From positions 5,247 through 69,246 of the forward strand of contig DAOSSA010000010.1 of NCBI GenBank assembly GCA_035376985.1: a stretch of DNA of 64,000 bases. The letters are read 5' to 3'. Both the position numbers and the translations under genes were made by a program. Shown one piece after another: positions 16,052 through 24,444 of this stretch. The DNA is from Brevifilum sp029548365. Its GTDB lineage: Bacteria; Chloroflexota; Anaerolineae; Anaerolineales; Anaerolineaceae. How positions within the stretch are numbered: the first letter of the stretch is position 1; each line of letters starts with the position of its first letter. The notes under the pieces are model-generated. The model was not told the DNA's origin, ran no database searches, and was given only the letters and a program-made list of their open reading frames with translations.

Positions 16052-17509
16052 ATGAACCCGATAACACAAAAAGCGTTTACCAAAATCAGCGATTTTGAGT
16101 GGGAAATCCCAGTTGATTTTCGGTCAGACATGCGCGTTCCGGTGCGCGTGTTTGCCTCACAGGCATTGCTGCAAGACGCTTTCAAAGATCAATCGATCGA
16201 ACAGGCGGTCAATGTCAGCACTCTGCCCGGGCTGGTTGATGCGGTGATGGTGATGCCTGATATGCATCAGGGGTATGGCTTTCCTATCGGTGGGGTGGCG
16301 GGAACGGATATTGAGACCGGTGTGATCTCACCAGGTGGGATTGGTTATGATATCAATTGTGGCGTGCGCTTATTAGCTTCGCGGATCACGTTGGAAGAGG
16401 CGACCCCCTTTCTATCTGATTTGGCATCGATGTTGAACCAGCTTTGCCCGAGCGGGGTTGGCGTTGGCAGCCAGAGGAAATTGTCCAATGCAGATCTGGT
16501 TGAAGTATGCATTCGGGGTGCGAATTGGGCTAAGAGTGATGCATACACCGAGACAGAAGACCTTGAGCGAACTGAAGACCAGGGTTGCTTAACAGGAGCC
16601 GACCCGGGGAAAGTCAGCTCACGCGCTATGGAACGTGGCAGAAAACAACTTGGCACTCTGGGAAGCGGAAACCATTTTATTGAGGTCGATCTTGTTACGG
16701 AAATTTACGACGAGGTAGCAGCGGGGGCAATGGGGCTGTATGTAGGAGAACTGGCTGTCCAGGTCCATACCGGGTCGCGCGGTTTTGGCCACCAGATCTG
16801 TACTGATTATGTGCGTCGACTTCAAGGTGCAGTGGCGAAATATGGCATCAAATTGCCTGACAAACAACTTGTGTGCGCCCCAATTGCTTCTGAGGAGGGA
16901 CAGGATTATTTAGCTGCGATGCGTTGCGCGGCGAATTATGCCTTTCTGAATCGTCAAATTTTGACCAATAAAGTGCGCCAGGCTTTTGAAATTGTTTTGG
17001 CAGGAAAAGTCGACCAATGGCACCTGAGGCAGGTCTACGATATTGCGCATAATATTGGCAAATTTGAGCATCACCTGGTAAATGGCGTGAAGAAAACGGT
17101 CTGCGTCCATCGTAAAGGGGCTACACGTGCCTTTGGGCCTGGGACACAGGGTTTACCGTCCGAATACCAAGAAATTGGTCAGCCAGTTCTGGTTCCTGGT
17201 TCCATGGGGACCAGTTCGTGGGTGTTAACCGGTACACCCACCAGCATGGAGCGTTCATTTGGCTCATGCTGTCATGGCGCAGGTCGTGTGATGAGTCGTT
17301 CGGAAGCCAAGCGCAATATATGGGGAGAGACATTATTAAAAGAATTGGAAAAGGTTGGGATTGAAATTCGGGCTGGTTCAATGTCCGGGCTGGCGGAAGA
17401 AGCGCCGCAAGCCTATAAGGATGTGGACCAGGTTGTTCAAAGTGTTGTTGGTGCAGGGATTGCGAAGAAAGTTGCTGTGCTCAATCCGCTAATTGTGATC
17501 AAAGGTTAG
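16052..17509 (+). CDS. rtcB: RtcB 3'-phosphate RNA ligase
   Basis: The 485-residue GTP- and Mn-dependent ligase joins RNA 2',3'-cyclic phosphate or 3'-phosphate ends to 5'-OH ends. Visible landmarks are GGVAGTDIETGVISPGGIGYDINCGVRLL (metal-binding Asp and Cys), GTLGSGNHFIEV, VHTGSRGFGHQI and the guanylylated-histidine motif CCHGAGRVMSRSEA near residue 410. The length matches the archaeal-type enzyme that works with archease. It has an AGGAGG ribosome-binding site. No RtcR or RtcA is nearby. In bacteria the pair probably repairs tRNA or rRNA breaks. The stop overlaps the convergent PHP gene stop by 4 nt. Confidence 0.97.
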   Translation: MNPITQKAFTKISDFEWEIPVDFRSDMRVPVRVFASQALLQDAFKDQSIEQAVNVSTLPGLVDAVMVMPDMHQGYGFPIGGVAGTDIETGVISPGGIGYDINCGVRLLASRITLEEATPFLSDLASMLNQLCPSGVGVGSQRKLSNADLVEVCIRGANWAKSDAYTETEDLERTEDQGCLTGADPGKVSSRAMERGRKQLGTLGSGNHFIEVDLVTEIYDEVAAGAMGLYVGELAVQVHTGSRGFGHQICTDYVRRLQGAVAKYGIKLPDKQLVCAPIASEEGQDYLAAMRCAANYAFLNRQILTNKVRQAFEIVLAGKVDQWHLRQVYDIAHNIGKFEHHLVNGVKKTVCVHRKGATRAFGPGTQGLPSEYQEIGQPVLVPGSMGTSSWVLTGTPTSMERSFGSCCHGAGRVMSRSEAKRNIWGETLLKELEKVGIEIRAGSMSGLAEEAPQAYKDVDQVVQSVVGAGIAKKVAVLNPLIVIKG

Positions 17510-18573
17510 CGCCAGGCATAAATGGGGTTGCTAAAAATCCATCCGCGCATTTTGCCTTTATATGGGATGAAGGCTTCTACTCGATAAACGCCCGGCTCTG
17601 TGGTTATATAGGTATTGATGTCGCGGTCTGCCCATTCCTTTATGATTTTCCCGTCTTTGAGTAAACGGCAAAGTACCCGCCGTGGCAGGCGGATTTGAAA
17701 AGTTAGCCCATTTTGGATTTTTACTGTATCGCCCATCATAAATTGATCGTCTTCGTTGTTAGCTAAAAACTTAAAACCTTCGGTTGGGGCGGGCAAGTCG
17801 TAAGCAACGAAACAATGTCCCTGGCTGAGTGATTGCATGACCATATTGCGATCATCAGGAAAGGAGCCGCTCAATGGTCTTGGGTTGATGATATGCGTTG
17901 TCACACTTTTAAAATGATGGAGATATGGATACAGGTGAATGGTGAACGGGCCTAATTTTTTCGGAATTTTGTGGGCATCAACGCCGCCAATGGCAACAAT
18001 TTTCCGCATTTGCGTGGCGATTAACTGATCCCAAAGTGCCAGTGTCCGTTCCAGGGGTCCCTGCGTCATCTGCTTTGGAAAAAGCGCATTCATTAAGGCT
18101 GAAAAAAGACCTGTTGTGACGCTTTTGAACTCACTCATCTGATTCCACAGCTCAATCCCGGTAAAACCATGGATATCCCAATCCCGCCATGAAAATTCCT
18201 TCTCGTTAAACATTTCTAAAGGGTCTTCGATGGGATGAGCCAAAAAAGAAAGCCCATCGCTGCGTTGAATTTGATCAATTAATCGCTGAGGTGAATCACC
18301 ATATATTGACATTTCTTTGCGTGCATTGATGGCGAGCAAATGGTTTCCGGGCGGTTTTAATTTACGGTTGTGAATTTCTTCACCGACCAGCAGCATGACC
18401 TTGTGTTTCCCTTCGCCATAGTATCCGTCCAATCCGTCAAGCCAGATATTGTGGTCGGTGGTGATAATTCCATGCAGACCGGCTTTTGCAGCAATTTTTA
18501 CCAGCTCAGTATGGGATGCGTTTCCGTCTGAGTAATTCGTGTGGATGTGGATTGAGAATCTGGTTTCATTCAT
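17506..18573 (-). CDS. PHP-domain phosphoesterase
   Basis: The 355-residue protein has the PHP metal-binding motifs IHTNYSDG (about residues 9-16) and ITTDHN (about 36-41). Further in it has LAHPIEDP and a later GGVDAHKIP. PHP proteins hydrolyse phosphoester bonds in nucleotides, nucleic acids or small molecules. The C-terminal third (about 250-355) is a beta-rich extra domain (TVKIQNGLTFQIRLPRRVLCRLLKDG), seen in some secreted-looking or polysaccharide-associated PHP proteins. The substrate is unknown. It lies alone on the minus strand between rtcB and secG. Confidence 0.8.
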   Translation of the reverse strand: MNETRFSIHIHTNYSDGNASHTELVKIAAKAGLHGIITTDHNIWLDGLDGYYGEGKHKVMLLVGEEIHNRKLKPPGNHLLAINARKEMSIYGDSPQRLIDQIQRSDGLSFLAHPIEDPLEMFNEKEFSWRDWDIHGFTGIELWNQMSEFKSVTTGLFSALMNALFPKQMTQGPLERTLALWDQLIATQMRKIVAIGGVDAHKIPKKLGPFTIHLYPYLHHFKSVTTHIINPRPLSGSFPDDRNMVMQSLSQGHCFVAYDLPAPTEGFKFLANNEDDQFMMGDTVKIQNGLTFQIRLPRRVLCRLLKDGKIIKEWADRDINTYITTEPGVYRVEAFIPYKGKMRGWIFSNPIYAWR

Positions 18574-18577
18574 TGGG

Positions 18578-18607
18578 TTGACGATATTTCTGATGTAAGG
18601 GTATAAT
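18578..18607 (+). promoter_or_regulatory. Promoter of secG
   Basis: TTGACG (18578-18583) and TATAAT (18602-18607) are separated by 18 nt, one of the best sigma-70-type promoters in the window. Transcription should begin near 18614, just ahead of the GGAGG ribosome-binding site at 18621-18625. Confidence 0.75.
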
Positions 18608-18630
18608 CATTCCTGTTAAAGGAGGCTTGT

Positions 18631-18861
18631 TTGGAAAATTATTTTAGCATAGCTTTGATTATAACGTCTGTTGTCCTCATTGCGAGTATCATTTTTCAGA
18701 GCAAAGGCGTTGGTTTGGGTGGATTGACAGGTGGAGGTGGTGATGCCGGCGGTGTTTATACAAAACGGCGTGGTGTGGAAAAAACCTTGTTTTGGATTAC
18801 CATCGGGCTCAGTGCACTTTTCTTCATCCTTACCATGTTAACAGTCATTTTTGGACAATAA
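18631..18861 (+). CDS. secG: SecG preprotein translocase subunit
   Basis: The 76-residue protein of the SecYEG channel has two transmembrane helices (about 5-22 and 52-73) separated by a glycine-rich cytoplasmic loop (VGLGGLTGGGGDAGG), typical of SecG. The start is TTG at 18631, chosen because GGAGG lies 5 nt upstream and no ATG is available. A strong promoter stands just before it. The solute-binding protein gene follows after about 100 nt. Confidence 0.9.
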   Translation: MENYFSIALIITSVVLIASIIFQSKGVGLGGLTGGGGDAGGVYTKRRGVEKTLFWITIGLSALFFILTMLTVIFGQ

Positions 18862-18959
18862 TCCACATAACTTGTGAAAATTTCAGGTAATTGTAATCTT
18901 TGACCAGGAAAAACCGGGCAACTGATCAAGAACGAGGTTGCTCATTTTATATTAACATC

Positions 18960-20666
18960 ATGAAAAAATTCCGTTGGCAGTTATTAACCATTCTGATTAC
19001 CGGGTTGATCGTTGGCATTTTGTTGATCCTTCAACAAATTGAGGATGATGTTGAAGTTGTCTCCACGCCTTCACCAATTTCGGGTGGGATTTATACTGAA
19101 GCCAAGGTAGGAAGCTTCATGCGATTGAATCCTTTTCTCAGTGTTTACAATCCTCCTGATCAAGATGTGAGCCGGCTGCTGTTTAATGGCCTGATTCGCT
19201 TCGATTCGCGCGGTATTCCCCAGGCGGATCTGGCTGAATCCTGGGGTGTTTCATTTGATGGCACCGTCTATAATTTTTCTTTGCGAGATGACGTTTTCTG
19301 GCATGATGGTGAAATCTTCGATAGCAGTGATGTGCTTTTTTCCATTGATTTCTTGAAATCAAATCATCCTTTAATCTCCGAGGACTTGCAAAACTTTTGG
19401 TCACAAGTTGAGGTTGTGGTATTGTCGGAAACTCAGATGCAGTTTCTCCTTCCTGAACCTTTTGCACCTTTTCTGGATTATTTAACCTTTGGCATCATTC
19501 CCGAACATTTGCTTGGCGGTCTGAGCCTGGAAGAGATGATCGATCATCCATTTAACCTGGCGCCGGTAGGCACCGGTCCATTTCGGTTTCAGCGTTTACT
19601 GGTTGACAACGAACAAATCATCGGCGTGGTTCTCGAAGCGTTTGATGCATACTACCTGGGTCGTCCATACCTGGATGAGTTTATTTTTCGATATTATCCT
19701 GATTCTCAAAAAGCCTTGGATGCTTTTCGAAGCGGAGAAGTTGAGGGAATCGCGTGTGTTTACGATTCAATATTAAGTGAGGTTTTAAAAGAACCCGAAC
19801 TTTCCATATTTACGGTGCGAGCGCCATTACTCTCCATTGTTTATCTCAACCTGAACAATCCTGAGGTCAGCTTTCTGCAAGAGCCAGAATTCCGACAGGC
19901 ATTAATGACTGCGATCAACCGGTCACGTATTGTGGATGAGGTTTTCCAGGGTCAGGCTGTTATGGCCAATGGCCCGATTATGCCCGGAACCTGGGCTTAT
20001 TATGATGGCCTTGAAAGTATTCGTTATGATCCAATCGAGGCACAGCGCCTGTTTGAGGCAACTGGTGCAGTGCAAGATGAGGAAACCGGGTTGCACGTTA
20101 CCGATAATGGTCAGGAGATTGCGATCACCTTGCAGCATCCTTCCACTGAGATGCATACACAAATTGCGAAGATGATCAAATCGGATTGGGAATCTCTGGG
20201 GCTTCAGGTTGAACTGAACGCCAAGCCATACGAAAGCGTACTGGCTGATCTTGAAGCACGCGAATACCAGGTGGCTTTGGTGGAAATCAACCTGATGCGT
20301 TCGCCCGATCCTGATCCATATCCGTTTTGGGGTCAGGCACAAACGCTTTCCGGGCAAAATTATGCGGATTGGGATAATCGTTCTGCCAGTGAGTTTTTAG
20401 AGCAAGCACGGATGACAGTGGATATGGGCGAAAGGGAGCGACTTTACCGAAATTTCCAGGTAATGTTTAACCGAGAAATGCCGTCCTTACCTTTGTTTTA
20501 TTCAACCTACACTTACGCGATCAGCTCGGATATCAATGGAATAGTCCTGGGGCCAATTTTCGAGCCTGGCGATCGGTTTCAAAACGTTCATGAGTGGTTT
20601 ATCCTCACCGGGCGTGACTTAAACACGGTTACCACAAAGGAAGCGCCTGTGGTTATCGAGGAATGA
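18960..20666 (+). CDS. Peptide-type ABC transporter solute-binding protein (family 5)
   Basis: The protein has 568 residues from ATG 18960, the first residue of MKKFRWQLL; an upstream in-frame TTG at 18900 is less likely. The N-terminal hydrophobic segment (about 7-24) acts as an anchor or signal and no lipobox cysteine is visible. The body is an OppA/DppA-like SBP_bac_5 fold: LAESWGVSFDGTVYNFSLRDDVFWHDG and FRQALMTAINRSRIV are family-typical. No permease or ATPase gene is adjacent. A -10-like TATATT at 18948-18953 would place the transcript start on the ATG, but secG read-through is equally possible. The ligand is unknown. Confidence 0.88.
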   Translation: MKKFRWQLLTILITGLIVGILLILQQIEDDVEVVSTPSPISGGIYTEAKVGSFMRLNPFLSVYNPPDQDVSRLLFNGLIRFDSRGIPQADLAESWGVSFDGTVYNFSLRDDVFWHDGEIFDSSDVLFSIDFLKSNHPLISEDLQNFWSQVEVVVLSETQMQFLLPEPFAPFLDYLTFGIIPEHLLGGLSLEEMIDHPFNLAPVGTGPFRFQRLLVDNEQIIGVVLEAFDAYYLGRPYLDEFIFRYYPDSQKALDAFRSGEVEGIACVYDSILSEVLKEPELSIFTVRAPLLSIVYLNLNNPEVSFLQEPEFRQALMTAINRSRIVDEVFQGQAVMANGPIMPGTWAYYDGLESIRYDPIEAQRLFEATGAVQDEETGLHVTDNGQEIAITLQHPSTEMHTQIAKMIKSDWESLGLQVELNAKPYESVLADLEAREYQVALVEINLMRSPDPDPYPFWGQAQTLSGQNYADWDNRSASEFLEQARMTVDMGERERLYRNFQVMFNREMPSLPLFYSTYTYAISSDINGIVLGPIFEPGDRFQNVHEWFILTGRDLNTVTTKEAPVVIEE

Positions 20667-20674
20667 GAGGATGA

Positions 20675-21223
20675 ATGTCGCCTGTGTATACATCGGATGG
20701 AGACCAGGGGGAAACAGGATATTTAGGAAAAGGCAGAATTTCAAAATCATCTTTGCGCATTGAGTCTGTTGGAAGCGTTGATGAAGCCAACGCCGCGATT
20801 GGCCTGGCTCGCGCTCTATGTGCAGACCCTAAATCGAAAACGATATTGTTTGAAGTTCAAAAACACCTGTATTTATTAATGACTGAATTGTCAGCATCTC
20901 CTGAAATGGCAGATCAGTTTGATCGCCTCAACCAGGATCATGTTAATTGGCTTGAGGAACAAATTGAGGACCTGGAGAGTGCTGTTGTTCTGCCCAGGGA
21001 ATTTATCATCCCGGGCAGCTCGCCAGCCAGCGGCGCAATTCATCTGGCGCGCACCATTGTCAGGCGAGCGGAGCGCCGGGCTGTCAGCATGTTGGAGGCA
21101 GAATTAATCAAAAAGCAATTGTTGATCGCATATCTCAATCGCTTATCGTCGTTGTTGTTTATGGTTGAAGTATACGAAGCTCTGAGCGCCGGGAATGATA
21201 TTCAATTGGCAAAAGAGACCTGA
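20675..21223 (+). CDS. Cob(I)alamin adenosyltransferase, PduO type
   Basis: The 182-residue trimeric enzyme transfers the adenosyl group of ATP to cob(I)alamin, forming adenosylcobalamin. The ATP-site motif LRIESVGSVDEANAAIG (about 29-45) and the helix SPASGAIHLARTIVRRAERRAV (about 120-141), which carries the conserved Arg residues, are diagnostic of PduO/MMAB. The N-terminal TSDGDQGETGY is the flexible ATP loop. It starts 8 nt after the solute-binding protein stop, and DUF554 follows within 3 nt. No other cobalamin genes are in view. Confidence 0.94.
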   Translation: MSPVYTSDGDQGETGYLGKGRISKSSLRIESVGSVDEANAAIGLARALCADPKSKTILFEVQKHLYLLMTELSASPEMADQFDRLNQDHVNWLEEQIEDLESAVVLPREFIIPGSSPASGAIHLARTIVRRAERRAVSMLEAELIKKQLLIAYLNRLSSLLFMVEVYEALSAGNDIQLAKET

Positions 21224-21226
21224 TCA

Positions 21227-21940
21227 ATGATTGGCACACTGATCAATGTTGCGACCATTGTAGTCGGCTCTATCTTGGGGATTGTGATCAGCGCCCGCCT
21301 GTCTTCACAACTGCGTGAAACCGTCGTCAACGGGTTGGGTTTGTTCACCCTCGCATTTGGATTGATGTCCTTTTTAGAAACATCCAATCCCCTGGTGCCT
21401 TTGGGAGGGTTGTTGATCGGCGCGTTGTTGGGGGAATGGTTGAAAGTAGAAGAACGCCTGACCTGTATTGGCGAGAAATTAAAACATCTGGTTATGCGTA
21501 ACGGTTCACACGATGAGACGCAATCCAAATTTGTGGAGGGCTTTGTCACTGCTTCACTGGTATTTGTCATCGGCCCGATGGCGATTTTGGGTGCCATTCA
21601 GGATGGTGTGACCGGGAATTATGAAATGTTATCCATTAAAGCAATTTTAGATGGGTTTGCTTCGATCGCCTTTGCCTCATCTTTAGGCATTGGTGTGGCC
21701 TTTTCTGCATTAAGCATTTTCATTTACCAGGGTGGAATCGCACTCACCTCCGGGTTGTTCAGCCAGTTCTTTTCGACTGCCATGATTTCTGAAATGACAG
21801 CCGCTGGCGGATTGATATTAATTGCTGTTTCTCTTAATAGTTTGTTGGAAATCAAGAAAATACGGACCGGAAGCTTCCTTCCAGGGCTGTTGGTTACGCC
21901 GTTAATCGTGCTGATATTGGAACAGTTTTTTGGTGGGTAA
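21227..21940 (+). CDS. DUF554 membrane protein
   Basis: This 237-residue integral membrane protein has about six or seven helices. Family-typical segments are MIGTLINVATIVVGSILGI at the start, VEGFVTASLVFVIGPMAILGAIQDGVTGN, and KAILDGFASIAFASSLGIGVAFSA. DUF554 (YdfK/YqgA-like) proteins have no established function and are thought to be transporters or sensors. It begins 3 nt after the adenosyltransferase stop and ends at a convergent junction with the DsbA-like gene. No terminator hairpin was seen there. Confidence 0.9.
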   Translation: MIGTLINVATIVVGSILGIVISARLSSQLRETVVNGLGLFTLAFGLMSFLETSNPLVPLGGLLIGALLGEWLKVEERLTCIGEKLKHLVMRNGSHDETQSKFVEGFVTASLVFVIGPMAILGAIQDGVTGNYEMLSIKAILDGFASIAFASSLGIGVAFSALSIFIYQGGIALTSGLFSQFFSTAMISEMTAAGGLILIAVSLNSLLEIKKIRTGSFLPGLLVTPLIVLILEQFFGG

Positions 21941-22005
21941 GTAATTCGGTTTTGTTGACGGCTTCTTGCTCGTTTGCAACCAGGGTTCTTTATCAAATAT
22001 CCTTT

Positions 22006-22677
22006 TTAACGCCCAAGCAATGATTCAACCAGTGGCACCAACTGATTTGAATAGACCAACTGGTCGTTGACTAAGAAACTTGGGGTACCGGTGACACCGA
22101 CGGATTGGGCAAAGAGGATATCTTCAGCGAGTCTTTCGTTAAGGGCGTCATTATTGGTCAAGCAGGCATCAAATTCTTCGCGCTCCACACCCACGGATTC
22201 AGCCAGGCGGGTCAAATTGGTAATTGAAAAACCGTCCTGGTTACCGGTCGCCGAATAAAGATTCGGTTTCAACTCAAAGAAGAGGTTTTGATCTGCAACG
22301 CAATATGCGACTTTGGCTGCGTTTTGCGTTCCTTCATCACTTGAAAAGGCCAGGTTAACGTAGCGATAATAAACATCACCGGTGTCAACATATTTTTTGA
22401 TGAATTCTGGCTCATCGGTCATTGAAAAGCTTGCACAATAGCCGCAATAAAAACTCGAAAAATTCACTACTTTAATCGGTGCATCCGGATTTCCAAGCGT
22501 AAAACCAGCGCTATCTTTGTAATTCAGTTTAGAGCGCAGCAAATTGGGAAGAACAGCTGCGAGGCTGATCAACAAAATGATCCCAAGTGTTATGAAAAGG
22601 AATCGCTTTGTTTTTCTCCGCTTCTGTTCCAGGCGTTTTTTTCTGATGAGACGTTGTCTAGCAGGGTTTGTTGACAT
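22006..22677 (-). CDS. DsbA-family thioredoxin-fold oxidoreductase, membrane anchored
   Basis: The 223-residue protein has a very basic N-terminus (1-26), one signal-anchor helix (about 27-46) and a DsbA/BdbD-like domain. The redox motif CGYC (SSFYCGYCASF) lies near residues 78-81. The cis-Pro loop is GVTGTPSFLVN. Such proteins catalyse or isomerise disulfides in exported proteins. TTGTC-type promoter elements and an AGGAG ribosome-binding site lie upstream. CcdA and TlpA genes are elsewhere in this window and may form part of the same envelope redox network. Confidence 0.9.
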   Translation of the reverse strand: MSTNPARQRLIRKKRLEQKRRKTKRFLFITLGIILLISLAAVLPNLLRSKLNYKDSAGFTLGNPDAPIKVVNFSSFYCGYCASFSMTDEPEFIKKYVDTGDVYYRYVNLAFSSDEGTQNAAKVAYCVADQNLFFELKPNLYSATGNQDGFSITNLTRLAESVGVEREEFDACLTNNDALNERLAEDILFAQSVGVTGTPSFLVNDQLVYSNQLVPLVESLLGR

Positions 22678-22710
22678 AAAAAGGATCTCCTATGACAAAG
22701 TAATGGCTTG

Positions 22711-22739
22711 ATTTTCTCACAATTGCACGGCATTGTCCA
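22711..22739 (-). promoter_or_regulatory. Probable promoter of the DsbA-like gene
   Basis: Read on the minus strand, TGGACA (22739-22734) is followed after 17 nt by GAAAAT (22716-22711). It is five of six at -35 and four of six at -10. It precedes the AGGAG ribosome-binding site of the DsbA-like gene. Confidence 0.4.
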
Positions 22740-22777
22740 GTATGAATAAATATTAATTTCAGGGTTAATGGATCGGA

Positions 22778-23647
22778 TTACAGGGCGCGTTGGTAGACGG
22801 GAATTACCGTACCTGTTTGTTGAAATCCGAATTTTGAATATACAGCTAAAGATGAATGATTATCAGCCTGTGTATTCACCGTCACATGAGTAATTTCTTT
22901 CGCTAATAACCGGGTGAGCAGGTCTCCGACCAGCATCGATGCAATGTGTTGCCCCTGTTGTTCGGGTTGTACTGCAAGGCGAGCCAGATGAGCATGAAAG
23001 CTCCACCAGGTACTGATTTGATACCCAACGATTTTCTGGTTCCTGACTGCCACAGTGGCGACGCCTTGTTGTTGATAAGCCTTCTTGAGACTGGCCAGTG
23101 AATTTTGCCAGATTGGAGCGAAGGCGGCATGATCAATCTGCGCGACTTCTGGCAAATCATCTTCGCACATGGGCCTGATTTCAATTTGCGAAGGGTCATT
23201 GCTCACAGACATAGACGAATATTTCTTTTCAAGAGAAACGATGTTATTTGTTTGCTCGAATTTTGTTCCTGAAAGCAGGGTTGTAAACCATCTGCTGGAA
23301 CCGAGTGCTGCCAATGTTTTTACTCCCATTGATTTAATCGATAAAATGGCATGGTCAAGCAGACGCTGCCATGTGGGTTCAAGCATCCCTGAATTTTTAA
23401 TGCAAAATAAGCGGATCCAGGTCACTCCCGGTACCTCGGGTGCGGTCAGGAGTATTGCGTAAATCTGCTGCTGATATTTTTCAACCAGAAAGGGCTGTTG
23501 GCCAATCCATTCTAGTGCGTTGAACCAGTCTAAGTGTTGATGAATGCGGTAGTTCTGACTGAGAAAATGGGTAATTTCGCGTAGATCTGCACTGGTTGCA
23601 GTGCTGATAATTCTGTTCTTCGAAGAAAAGGGCTGGTTATCGGGCAT
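22778..23647 (-). CDS. GNAT-family acetyltransferase with divergent N-terminal half
   Basis: The C-terminal GNAT domain of this 289-residue protein (about 150-289) carries the acetyl-CoA loop QPEQQGQHIASML and the closing ADNHSSLAVYSKFGFQQTG. The N-terminal half (about 12-140) also looks GNAT-like (LREITHFLSQNYRI, YAILLTAPEVPGVTWIRLF) but lacks a clear acetyl-CoA loop, so this is probably a tandem GNAT with one inactive copy. The substrate is unknown. It is transcribed in the same direction as the regulator gene upstream, 52 nt away, and may be controlled by it. Confidence 0.82.
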   Translation of the reverse strand: MPDNQPFSSKNRIISTATSADLREITHFLSQNYRIHQHLDWFNALEWIGQQPFLVEKYQQQIYAILLTAPEVPGVTWIRLFCIKNSGMLEPTWQRLLDHAILSIKSMGVKTLAALGSSRWFTTLLSGTKFEQTNNIVSLEKKYSSMSVSNDPSQIEIRPMCEDDLPEVAQIDHAAFAPIWQNSLASLKKAYQQQGVATVAVRNQKIVGYQISTWWSFHAHLARLAVQPEQQGQHIASMLVGDLLTRLLAKEITHVTVNTQADNHSSLAVYSKFGFQQTGTVIPVYQRAL

Positions 23648-23699
23648 ATTTCAGAAACGATACCTGCGAATCAGTCAATATTGAATTTAATAGGTTGGT

Positions 23700-24368
23700 T
23701 TATACCGATCTGAGTTTCTCGATTAAGTACTTTGCGATAAATGCCTGATCTTGTTTGGAAACTTTGCGAAGCGCGTTCATGATGTCTGTATAAGGTTCTT
23801 CATCATCTGAACTTTCTGGGATATCCGATTTTGGAAATTCCGGCTGCCAGGCATCCCTGTTGACATCCTCTTCAAGCTCAGATTTATTTAACCAAAGGGG
23901 CTTGTAAAGAGAATCGGTTTGAATACCCAGAAAAACTGAGATTTTGATCAGATCTCCAGCGGGTATTGCTGCAGTTCCATTTTCATAGGCTTGCAAAGTT
24001 TCCATTGGAATGTGGGTGGCTTGTTGAATATCACCCAGGGTGACTGCCTGCCTACTCTTCTCCAGCCTGATCAAGGCGCACAGCATTTTGTCTCGAACCC
24101 GGACGTATTGCGAACGAAGGTTTGCGTCCAGAAAGGCGGTATTTGTGTTGAGAGATTGATCTCTGTTCAGGAAAACAGACGGATCTTCTTCTAAATAAAG
24201 AGCCAACAACTCGAGTTCTGGCAAGGTGATCGGCTCTAACCCTTTTTCAATGTTGAGGTAAGTCTCCTTCGACAAGCCCAGTATGGTAGCGCAATCATGA
24301 ATGCTGCGACGTTTGTTCTTTCTTATGGTTTTAATCCGCTCAGGGATGTGATCGGTTAACTCTGTCAT
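23700..24368 (-). CDS. Transcriptional regulator with two XRE-type HTH domains
   Basis: The protein has 222 residues from ATG 24368 (MTELTDHIPERIK), which has AGGA about 9 nt upstream; an open frame extends further but would run into the amidohydrolase gene. Two Cro/C1-type HTH domains are visible. One is at about 8-65 (IKTIRKNKRRSIHDCATILGLSKETYLNIEKG) and one at about 80-140 (VTLGDIQQATHIPMETLQAYENG). The C-terminus is acidic. Tandem XRE domains in one chain are unusual and suggest a pseudo-dimeric DNA-binding unit. The target and ligand are not known; the GNAT gene downstream is a candidate. Confidence 0.78.
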   Translation of the reverse strand: MTELTDHIPERIKTIRKNKRRSIHDCATILGLSKETYLNIEKGLEPITLPELELLALYLEEDPSVFLNRDQSLNTNTAFLDANLRSQYVRVRDKMLCALIRLEKSRQAVTLGDIQQATHIPMETLQAYENGTAAIPAGDLIKISVFLGIQTDSLYKPLWLNKSELEEDVNRDAWQPEFPKSDIPESSDDEEPYTDIMNALRKVSKQDQAFIAKYLIEKLRSV

Positions 24369-24444
24369 CAGAAATGTCCTGTGATTGAATTCGTTTGGAA
24401 CACGATGTCCTCCCATTATAGCGCATGCCTGCTTATTAGACGAA

